Translations under genes and position numbers: made by a program | From: Clarireedia homoeocarpa | Taxonomy: Eukaryota; Ascomycota; Leotiomycetes; Helotiales; Rutstroemiaceae | DNA length: 64,000 bases | Reading direction: 5' to 3' | Assembly: GCA_001465935.1 (NCBI GenBank) | Contig: LNKV01000009.1 | Coordinates: 1-64,000, forward strand | Part shown: one piece after another, positions 45,994-54,852 of the stretch | Position numbering within the stretch: position 1 is the stretch's first letter | How the letters are laid out: each line of letters opens with the position of its first letter | Notes under the pieces: model-generated | Told to the model about the DNA's origin: nothing | The model's input: only the letters and a program-made list of their open reading frames with translations | Database searches by the model: none

Positions 45994-46722
45994 CTATTTT
46001 CGAACGCGCTGGTGAATATAGTTTGTATTTGGTTTCTTTGTAATCCGATAATTACACATGGAAGAACGGAACCTTGGTTTGGAGGGAACTGAGCCTGAAA
46101 TGTAGAAACAGTAATTAGTATATGCCAAAGTGTATGCTAACAAAATGGAGAGATAACTCTATTGTAACTCACATGCAATCTCACTCTTTCCTTTCTCATT
46201 TAATGTACAAAACATAGTTTTTGATGTAACACGAGATCGAGTTATTATGGTGAAAGGCGAGGTTGTGCGAGATCGACAGTGATATTGCGAATTGATTGCT
46301 GTGTTTGGTGGTTCTTGAATAGGTATTGGGTTTAGAGGTTGCTGTATTTGAATGTTTGGATTCGGCTCTGTGTCTGAATGGGATAAATCGAATGAAGTTG
46401 TTGGAGATGGCGAAGGTAGACTTGTGCTGGGGCTTGGTGTGAGTAGGCCGGTATTATCATCATTTTCGCTGGCCTCGCGACCTAGATTGAGAATAGTTTC
46501 AATATCTGTATATTCCGTAGTTTCTGCTAATTTTCGGAAATGCTCTGTCAGGGAAGCATCTAAAGATGGTATAGGCTTAGACTGTTCGATATATATTTCA
46601 TCCTCCCAGATGCGATATTCATTTCCAGATTTGTCGATGTGTTGAATCATATTGGAGTCGAAGAGGTCGTCGTCGTGTTGGAGCCGGTATGTTTCGTCGT
46701 GATATTGAGCTTCTGTAGACAT
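45994..46722 (-). CDS. Hypothetical 216-aa protein, Ser/Thr/Pro-rich
   Basis: Two exons: 46722-46173 and 46094-45994. A 78-nt intron (GTGAGT donor, ATTTCAG acceptor) keeps frame, and the total of 651 nt is divisible by three. The N-terminus (MSTEAQYHDETYRLQHDDD) is acidic and the centre (about 95-145) is Ser/Pro/Thr/Asn-rich and likely disordered. The C-terminal ~35 residues from exon 2 are basic (PSKPRFRSS; QRVRK). No domain recognised. The gene faces away from the kinase-like gene starting at 47191, so they share a ~470-bp upstream region. Confidence 0.5.
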
Positions 46723-47190
46723 GGTTTTGCCGCTCTATGTTGACTTCTTGATTTGAGTAAGGTCCCGATGGGAATTTGATTTCTATGGCAATAAAAAAGA
46801 TGTGATGTAGTTGTGATATGGTTATAGTGTGGTGGTGATTTGGTATAGTAACCTCGGGCTCAATGGTTGGCTAACCCTGGTAGAGAGTCACATGATATGA
46901 CTGTCCCACCGAGTACCTATATAGTCTCTGACTATTGGTATTCGCCGATCCACTTCCACGTGATTCAGAAGACAACATGTTTCCCCGCTTTCTCGAGTCA
47001 ATCAAACTCTTAATAAATCTTCCACTACTTACTCTCTGATATCAGCAACTTCTACTATTATTCGCTACCCTATCTCTATCTTCCCCCCCTCAATCCTCAG
47101 TTCCTTTATCTATTCTTGGTTCCAAGTGCTTGGGAGGCCATTCTTGTTCCAACATCGCTTCAATCCTCCGGAACGAGAGACTAGCTAATC

Positions 47191-48633
47191 ATGTCTACTA
47201 TCCAGACCCAATCTCGTGTTGTAGCTCGTTTAATTCCTCAAAATTTGTATGCGAGACAAGCACTTGAAGAACTCCGGGAATCCGATGTTGCTCGAAAACA
47301 CTACAAAACACTTTTACGTTGTCAAGTACCCGAAGATGATAATGCTGCTATTCCCAGAGTGCCAACTCAACTCGATGATCCCAATATGTTGTATGACTTT
47401 TGGGATAATTTGGAGATCCACCCTGACGACGATGACAATCTGCCCTTTGTACGGTCGCCTAGCTTTGAAGGTGGGTGTGGAACAATATAACCGATTCCAA
47501 CTTGGCAAATTGTAATTCTTGCTTCAATATGAGTCTATGAACGAGACGATGTATCTTAACTGGGCATCTGTACGGAATGGACTTCTTGCTGCATATGGGC
47601 TTCGCAGCCCCAGTGACAAGATCATTGCCGTTCCCTACAATGGAAATCCCGATCGGATGCGACATTTCATTTTACACGAATTCCTTGGGACGGGGTCATT
47701 TGGTTGGGTCAGGGCTTGCGTGGACCGTCGGACAGGAAATCCGTATGCTTTGAAGCAGCTAGCAATAAAGTCAATGCTAGATCGTAAGCATTGCGCGAGA
47801 GAAGTTGATCTGATGCTCGAGTTTAAGGTGGACACGCCTAATTCTTTTGATGTGCTTAGTATGATGACTGACATCTATTTCAGGACTTTCCTGGAGTTTT
47901 GACTTTGCACGAGTTTCTATGCGAGCATGGACATGATACTGGTTGCAAAACTCCAGAGCTATTCTATTTAGCTTTACCTCTTGCAGCCTATGGTGATTTG
48001 AGCAGGCAGAATTGGTCTGCATGCAATGATCACTTATTTATTGCATCCATGCTTCGCGGGCCTCTACAAGGACTCCAAACTCTTCATAGCCGAGGTTTCA
48101 TTCACCGTGATATTACGATGAAAAACATCCTTATACGGTCAATGTCACCTCCTGATGCTATAATCGCAGATTTTGGGAAAACGATCAAAGCAACCAGAGC
48201 AAGCGAAACTAGAATTGGACCTATATATTCACTACCGCCAGAAGTTAACGGCAAAGACTACGATAACAAAATCGATATTTACAGCTTCGGAATCGCGTGC
48301 TTCAGGACCATCATCCCCACAGCAGATTTCAAGAGACTCGAACAGCCTTCGGATTTCCATAAATATTTCAGTGCTTTACAGAAATATGCAAAGCGTAGTA
48401 CAACTCATAGTGTTTTTGCAGATCTTTTGCAAAGTATGCTAAGCCCCGAGCCTACTGAACGACCAAGTGCGTCTCAAGCTTTGCTGCATCCGTTTTTTGA
48501 CCTGTGTAATACTCCGCCGGAACCGGAACTGCGTCATCAAAACACGTCGGACAAGGGCAATATTCAGTATGATGATAAACCTGGTAAAATTGCGAAGCTC
48601 AATTCTACCGAAAGTACCATACCTTTCACTTAA
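47191..48633 (+). CDS. Serine/threonine protein kinase, 5' part possibly broken
   Basis: Kinase domain: glycine loop LGTGSFGWVRA, ATP-site lysine YALKQL, catalytic loop FIHRDITMKNILI, metal site IADFGK, and SLPPEV in the APE position, then DIYSFGIACFR. A 56-nt intron (47828-47883, GTGGAC...CTGAC...TTTCAG) joins LMLEFK to DFPGVLTL. Upstream, ATG 47191 opens an acidic N-terminus ending SPSFEG at ~47470. There the frame must shift by one to read QYNRFQLGKL, which ends in TAA (47513) and then continues in frame as FLLQYESMNETMYLNW. No intron removes both the shift and the stop while keeping frame. Either the gene is damaged (CAA to TAA plus an indel) or translation starts at ATG 47537, which retains the whole kinase domain (total then ~347 aa). 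The type resembles single-kinase-domain fungal proteins of unknown role. Confidence 0.65.
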
Positions 48634-48733
48634 TCCTAGCGATCATAATCGGGACTGAAGAGCAATATCCTTGTATAGAAAAACATGTCATTCCATCAAC
48701 CTCAAGAAGTCCATAGTCTTTACGCTCCCTAGC

Positions 48734-50962
48734 CTATCGAGCTTCACATAGTCGACTCTCTTGTTCTGCAACCTCCCGAGCTATCTGTTCTGTGATTTCA
48801 TGATCTTCAGCCTCAATTTTGCATTCCATGACATTCCCTATTTCCTTTTTCATAGCATCTTCAATAACTCTACGCCTTTTGTAATCTCGAGCATAGCGTA
48901 CTTGGCTTCGGAAGGTTGAAAGGCCGGAATCCCAAGCATCTAGTTCCGATTCTTCCTGCTTCACAAACGTCCGAACATATTTTTCCACAGCCTCAGGTTT
49001 TGTACTCTCCCTAGCTCTATCTTCTGCCGTCTTGTATCTCATCGCCTTTCGAGCATGCCGTTCAGCTACGTCATGTAACCCAGCCTGCCGAGCATATTCT
49101 TCTGCTACCTTGTTTCTTCGAGTCTTTCGAGCATAGTAAGAGTTGTGGCCATCGCTCGTGGGACACCCTTAATTTATGGTCGATTTTGACTACCCTCACT
49201 TCAACAATTAATTATTAAACAAACGTACAATATTTTTATTTTAAATTGAAGATATAAATCAATTAACTGTAGCCATTCCATTTACTGCAATTACATCCTC
49301 AAGCTTGTATGTTAATCTCTCAATAAATAGATGGAAATCCTTAGGATCAATTGCATCCTATAGCCTCTGAACCTCCTGCTTTAACTCCTCCACAGAAGTC
49401 GGTACAAATAGTAATTTCTTAAGCTTTTCTTTAATATATCGCTATACTTTCTCAATTGGATTCAGATCCGGCGAGTTCGGGGGCCAATTGAACCTCCGGA
49501 TATTATACTATAGTCGTTGCTGTCGCATATGCCCTGTATGTACCTTCGCTCTATCCTCCATAAATATATAAGACGTCCCAAGCCGGTCAAATAAGGGAAA
49601 TATAATCGGTTCGAGTACTTGATGTAAGTAATCCTTCGAAGTAACGCCTTTAGTATTCTCTTCCTTTACCAGGAAAACTAAAGACGACTTATAATTCCAC
49701 CCTATTACCTCCTATACCATCAACGATACCCTCCCCAATCTATAGACTGATTTTATATAATCCAAGCACCTTTTCTCATTAACCCGATATGTCACCTATA
49801 TTCGTCCTCTCTTTCCTAGCTCAAATAAGTACTCGTCTAACTATATTACCCTCCTCCAGTCTCCTCCCCTCTCCCTTGTAGCTGCATAGTCCGAAGTCCC
49901 CCACCAGCGATGCGACATTGTAAAAATAAGTCTCTTTTTGGCTTGGGCGCGTGAAATAAAGGGCTGTGGACATATAATATATCGTCTATATCCATACCGT
50001 CTCAGTTCTCGTCGAATTGTACGCACCGACGCGCGGATACCCAGTATATATTTGACCTGCTCGAAAGACAGTCTACGCCCACACCAATTGCGTGCAATTG
50101 TTCGAATTATTTGTCGAATTTCGCGTACATTCATCATCGCTAGATAGATCGCCTTCCCTTTCCTTAAGTAGTACTCAGATTGGGAGTCGTATATACGTTT
50201 TACAGTCGATCTTGGGACCTCTAAGGTACGTTCGATTTCCCGAAGTGATTTTCCATCATCGCGCATTTGGAGGACGCGAATCCTTTTTGGCGTCCGCCAA
50301 TTCTCAAGCGGCTTATGGACATGATTTGGAGAGGTTTCACGAGGATCTAGAACTAATTTTGAAGAGGACATATAAATGGATGATTTAATGATAAATTGTT
50401 GAAGACATAGTGTTAAAATTGAAGGTGGATTTATGTTCTCGCTTAAGTGTCCCACGAGCGATGGCCACAACTCTTACATTGCCACTTCTAGACTCGCATA
50501 TATATAAGCATGTTGCTCTGCTGCCTCCTGCTTTAGAATAGCTCGAGCACGCCAGCCTGCTGCCTCATAATCTGCTGCAGCTTGAGCATATTGCTTTGCT
50601 GCCTCATACCATACAGCAGATCGAGCATATTCCTCTAATGCCTTCTGATCTGCCGCATCCTGCGCTTCAGCAGCCCGGACATGACGATCTGCTATCTCAT
50701 GCTCTAATAAAGCTCGACCATATTCGGCAACAGCTCGAGAATATTGCGCTGCTGCCTCCTGTTTTGCCGCATCCTGCTCCGGAACTGCTAGAGTACGTTG
50801 CTCTAGAGCATTGTACATCGTAATCTCCTGACCCTCATGTTCAACGGCTTCACAGGCCTCACAGCCTTCACAGCCTTCATGCTCTGTATGCTCTAGAAGT
50901 TCAGACACTTGATCTGTACGAGCGGCTCTGGTCTTTATATTTGACAGTGGACCGTTTCGCAT
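48734..50962 (-). pseudogene. Coiled-coil repeat protein gene split by a Tc1/mariner insertion
   Basis: Two coding halves flank the transposon at 49139-50474: 50962-50477 and 49136-48734. If the element and one copy of the TA duplication are removed, the frame runs without interruption for 891 nt (296 aa, ATG at 50962). The protein is rich in Ala, Glu, Arg, Gln and Tyr with degenerate ~14-20-residue repeats (YARSAVWYEAAKQYAQAA; YARQAGLHDVAERHARKA), predicted helical and coiled coil. A short Glu/Cys-rich run (EGCEGCEACEAVEHEG) lies near the N-terminus. No enzymatic domain. With the insertion, translation stops at the TA-A junction, so the C-terminal ~45% is lost. The insertion is clean, but the element is now RIP-mutated. 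Confidence 0.8.
49139..50474 (-). mobile_element. Tc1/mariner-type DNA transposon, 1,336 bp, inactive
   Basis: Perfect terminal inverted repeats of 28 bp (start AGAGTTGTGGCCATCGCTCG on each strand), flanked by TA on both sides (49137-49138, 50475-50476), the target duplication of this superfamily. The minus strand encodes a Tc1-like transposase: helix-turn-helix region around 50260-50160 (SLREIERTLEVPRSTVKRIY) then the DDE core with DEYLFELGKRGR (~49830), AKVHTGH (~49530) and PPNSPDLNPIE (~49460). At least five TAG stops interrupt it, most at expected tryptophans (TGG to TAG), as RIP would cause. No intact transposase remains. The ends are intact, so it could in principle be mobilised by another copy's enzyme. 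Confidence 0.92.
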
Positions 50963-51025
50963 TTTCGACTTGTAAAATCTCGTTAGCTCGATGAAAATAG
51001 AAGTGAAGCTAAATAGCTCGATCAA

Positions 51026-52012
51026 CTGGAGAGCGTTGACCTTGAAGAGAGTTTGCTGTTTGTGAACGTGTCCTAGGCATGGAGACAGCTCTTCGTGAAG
51101 GTGTTTTAATCGTGATGCTGAACGAACAGAAGAGTTCTATAAATCACTGGCGTAGAGTATGAAAATCAAAGAGAATAGTGTTGATAAACTTTGAAGTGAA
51201 AAAGTACAGGAAGGAACCGCTATGATATAAGTAGAAAGAAGTAGACAAGGGAGAAATATTTTGGTATCTCTAATCTGCCTTGTGTACTATGCATATACAT
51301 AACCTGTCTTAAGTGATATATTCTTGTGGGCTATATGTACCTCGAATCCATTGTCACTGTGAGATCAATTGGAGGAGATTCAATCTTGTAGTATGGGACT
51401 CTGTATGCTGCTAGGATGGTATTTAAGGCCGAGTACATGGGCTGTGTGTAGGTGACGGCGGGTTTGGGCAAAAGGGTCTATTCGAGCTGACAAGATAGCT
51501 GTTCGAGGAGAAAGAGTTGCCAAGTTTCATAAGTGACGAAGCCTCACAAGTTGTCTTGATGCAGAAAGGAAGGTTCACTAGTACGAATGATTGCTGCAGA
51601 GCTGAGAGCTGCAGCTGTGTTAGACCTAGTAGTGTGTTGGGCGGCAATGCATCGTTGTGATAGGAGGTATAAGAACAAGCTTAAGAACCCCAAATAGCAC
51701 GGGGTAGCGCGCTCTGCTTAAGTAGAATGCCTTCATGCTCGTTATGCAGAGGAAGATTCCGTATGTACACTGCCTCTTTACGCGCCTGAGCTAAAGATCG
51801 CGGACCACCTATCGTCATCCTAGATAACGGTGTTTAGAGAGAAGGACTTTGCATATTGCTTCCGCCAGGGGTAAAGAGGTCATGAGACTACCTCCGATGG
51901 TCACGGATCCTGAGAAGAGGGCCAGTATAAGAAGGTGAGCTGTGCCCAGTTCCGAGCGTCTCTATCGATCTTCCTTCTCAATCAAAACTTCTTCTATTTC
52001 ATCCAACCCCTC
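51026..52012. other. Intergenic region
   Basis: About 1 kb between the divergent coiled-coil and SIM-repeat genes. No gene recognised; it should contain both promoters, but no motif can be assigned. Confidence 0.35.
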
Positions 52013-53185
52013 ATGATGACTTCAATATCTCCCGTCACTATGACCTCGACGATTCATACCTCAGAACTTAACGACAGCAGCAGCGGCGAGAGGAGTGCAG
52101 TTGCTTCCTTGGAATTTGACTCTGAATTCTCAGACATCTTTGACATTGAAGTATACTCTGCAGACATAGGATCTATGGACTCGGATGCAATTATGAATAT
52201 ACCGTTAGTGGAATTTTTCCCTGAAATCGACCTCTTGAACGACGATGTCCGATCAGCAAAAGCATTATCACCAGACACTACCAGCCCCTCAAAATCTCGT
52301 ACACCTGATTTGGCTACGGAACTAGCTTCAGAATTATCTGCAGCAGCCTCTTCCCTATCGGTTCCAGTGATTCATGGATCTGAGACTCTTCCCAATTGTT
52401 TGCAGGCTTCAGTCTCAGAAGTTTTTGCTGAGAGACTCGGCGAATCTCAGCCTTCCCCAAACCCTTCAGAAGCGTCAGGAGTGGCCGATGATAAGCTTCT
52501 CGAATCTGAACCTCGTGAAGCAGATCAGACCACTACGGCTATGCCTATACAGTATACATCGAGCTCCACATTCATCGATCTGACCAAGGAGAGTAACGAG
52601 CAATCAACATCAGAAAAACCCTGCTCCTCATTCATCGATCTGACCGAGGAGGGTAACGAGCAACCAACATCAGAAGAACCCCGCTCCTCATTCATCGATC
52701 TGACCAAGGAGAGTAACGAGCAATCAACAATCCCCCAAGAAACATAAAAGTCTAAACAAGTTAAACAACAGTACTTATCAAGTAAGTTACTAAACTCATT
52801 ATCTTAATGATACTTGATCTAATATATAGCAGAAAGCTCTACTAACTCGATTGCCCTACAGAGTAAGAAGCGAAAGTATTCTGTAACAAATTCCTGTAAG
52901 ACTCGTCAAGTTTCTTTTTGGAATCCTTACTGACCAATAATAGTAGCTAAAAGCCAAGATGATAGTTCACTAGCTAGTCGACGTATAGGACCTGAAATGT
53001 CATTTGGAGGATTTCTCTATCACGAGAATATGTTTATAAGTACGTCTTTAGAGAAAGTTGAAAGACTACTTGAAGAATGCGACAAAAAAAAAATGGACAT
53101 GGAAAGAACGAGGAAGCGAGTCAAGCGACAGTTGAGGGGCATCAAGGATGACTTTCTGGCCTGGTATGCTTATGATAAAATTTAG
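52013..53185 (+). CDS. Acidic, disordered protein with three tandem SUMO-interacting-motif repeats
   Basis: The first exon opens at ATG 52013 (MMTSISPVTMTS) and runs to a stop at 52745. It is Ser/Glu/Asp-rich and probably disordered. Near its end are three 20-residue repeats, exact 60-bp period at 52571, 52631 and 52691, each with FIDLT followed by K/E-E and Asn/Glu-rich spacers. FIDLT plus acidic neighbours fits the SUMO-interacting motif consensus (hydrophobic-hydrophobic-D-L-T). Downstream, introns at 52782-52829 and 52896-52943/46 and coding-like exons (SKKRKYSV; then RRIGPEMSFGG...YDKI, ending 53185, with a coiled-coil segment) suggest the gene continues. Reaching them needs a frame change near 52730, where the third repeat has one extra A compared with the others. 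Either that is an indel or the exon-exon path is different. Function inferred: poly-SUMO binding. Confidence 0.55.
52562..52743 (+). repeat. 60-bp coding tandem repeat, 3 copies
   Basis: Three copies, each containing TTCATCGATCTGACC at 52571, 52631 and 52691. Near-identical at the DNA level, so recently expanded. Encodes the SIM-like units. Confidence 0.92.
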
Positions 53186-54062
53186 GCTACACAGAAATAA
53201 ACTATATCCGTAAACCGTTCCGCTCTATAGATCCGACTATTTCGAATTTCCCAATGCTAGCCTATCCTTAGTGAGCCAATACTTACCCCTCTCTTTTCTG
53301 ACCAAAAATGAAGCTATCCCAGATACGTGCCTATGTTTCCCTTATCGAATACCCCATCTCTGTGCACTCAGGGCAACATATGCAACCTGCCTGGAAACCG
53401 TAACAGAAACCAACTAATCCTGAGCCACTAATGCTATGCAGAGTGTGATTCGAAGTAAAAGACTACTGTTCGAGGCTGTCAGAATCCCTCGGGATTCGGG
53501 CCAGTATCTTGCAGAAGTTTAGATGATGATTTTCACATTCAAAACATACTGACCTTATACCCAACTGTCCTTTGTTTCTGTATAATAATTCTCCCAACAA
53601 GTGTCCTCTTCTCCCTGTATTGCCTAGAGCTTATTTACGAATTACTGTGTACTTAATGTCCTTTAGCGCAGTAATATCTTGGCTGCTGTTATAATCCGTC
53701 GATACCGGCAAATTTGCTCCTTGTAGACTTCCGCATCCTAGCAGAGAGCCTTATTCTCTGTTAGGAGTATCTTGTTCTCTATCATTAATAATAAAACCAA
53801 TGTTGATTCTGGCGCAAGTGGCAGAGGTTTACCTTTGCCGGCGTTGGCCAAGACCAAGGGTACGATTGAATGGTTTTGTTCGCTCATATTGGTAATGAAA
53901 ATCTAGGTAAAACGAAGCTAGAAGTTCTAAGTTGCAGCGGGGTATATATAGTATAGTACATTTACCGAGCCGCTCTGTATCAAATCCCGGGATCGAGAAA
54001 CCCAATTCCCCTTTGGCTCGACACAATAATTGATTGTCGTATTTCGGGACAAATAATGGCTG
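53186..54062. other. Intergenic region
   Basis: No gene recognised. Only short unsupported open frames occur on either strand, the longest on the minus strand at 54026-53829. Confidence 0.35.
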
Positions 54063-54107
54063 TACCAGTAGAAATCTTACCAGTAGAAATCTTACCAGTA
54101 GAAATCT
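54063..54107. repeat. 15-bp tandem repeat x3
   Basis: Three exact copies of TACCAGTAGAAATCT. The same word forms the arms of the foldback structure at 54152-54316. Confidence 0.9.
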
Positions 54108-54151
54108 ATTATTACAACCCCCCGAAAACCCGGAATATTGGGCAAACTTAA

Positions 54152-54316
54152 TACCAGTAGAAATCTTTTAGTGCACATTACCCCAGCTTTCCCGGATTCC
54201 GTAAGTAATTTGCACTGAAAGATTTCTACTGGTATACTTCTGCCAGATAAAATTAACCCTAGTTTTCCCGGATTCCGTAAGTAATTTTATCTGGCAGAAG
54301 TATACCAGTAGAAATC
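54152..54316. repeat. Overlapping foldback (double hairpin) repeat
   Basis: Two inverted repeats share an arm. Hairpin 1: 54152-54175 pairs with 54211-54234 (24 bp, one mismatch). Hairpin 2: 54221-54255 pairs with 54282-54316 (35 bp, perfect). Both loops carry the same CCCGGATTCCGTAAG sequence. The arms contain the TACCAGTAGAAATCT word of the adjacent tandem array. It looks like a non-autonomous foldback/MITE-type element or a cruciform-forming repeat. Confidence 0.85.
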
Positions 54317-54376
54317 TTCTGGTTGAAGTCTTGTAGTCGAACTTCTCTAGTGTCATCTAAAAGATTCGCGTTGAAT

Positions 54377-54712
54377 ATGGCACGCCGCCAAGACAAAATT
54401 GATTGCAGCAGAGAATCTAAGTTCGTCGGTATTGCGAAAGTCAACATATCTGATTTGGAGTTTGCTGAAAGCAGACAAATCGATCGGAATATCGTTGAAG
54501 AGCTTAAAAAACTATATCGTCAAACAAATTGTCGATGCTACGACGCGGCTAATTATGTTCCAGTCCTTGTAGAGCAAACCCAATTAACGCAGATGTTGAG
54601 GGCCTCGAACAGGACTCAACAAGAACTTAAGAATATCCCGAATGACGGCTCACTGCCTTTCCTTTCACCCTCTCATAAAACTCAAAAAGTGACGCCACTT
54701 CTAGAGAAGTAA
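54377..54712 (+). pseudogene. Truncated DUF3723-like gene (N-terminal part only)
   Basis: ATG 54377 opens 111 codons reading FVGIAKVNISDLEFAESRQI, then DRNIVEELKKLYRQTNC and YVPVLVEQTQLTQML. This pattern (motif, then 'R-x-[IL]-D-x-x-x-V-x-x-L', then N-x-V-P-x-L) is the N-terminus of DUF3723 proteins, a large fungal family common in accessory DNA and reported as frequent Starship cargo. Normal members run to several hundred residues; here it stops at 54712, at the repeat 54682-54733 also present at 60717. So the gene is truncated by that repeat. Confidence 0.6.
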
Positions 54713-54733
54713 CAATTTGGGCTTATATTTCAC
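54682..54733 (+). repeat. Dispersed short repeat, copy 1
   Basis: Contains AAAAGTGACGCCACTTCTAG, then AGAAGT and GGCTTATATTTCACA; matched at 60717-60780. CTTCTAGAGAAG is a palindrome. It coincides with the truncation of the DUF3723-like gene. Confidence 0.85.
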
Positions 54734-54852
54734 ATTTATGAATAGCCTCCTATTTATACGTCGATTACGTCTATTCCTGAATCAACAAATTTACGTATAG
54801 ACCGGAAAAAATATACCACATTACCGCAACTTAAATTTTTGGGAGACCAGAT

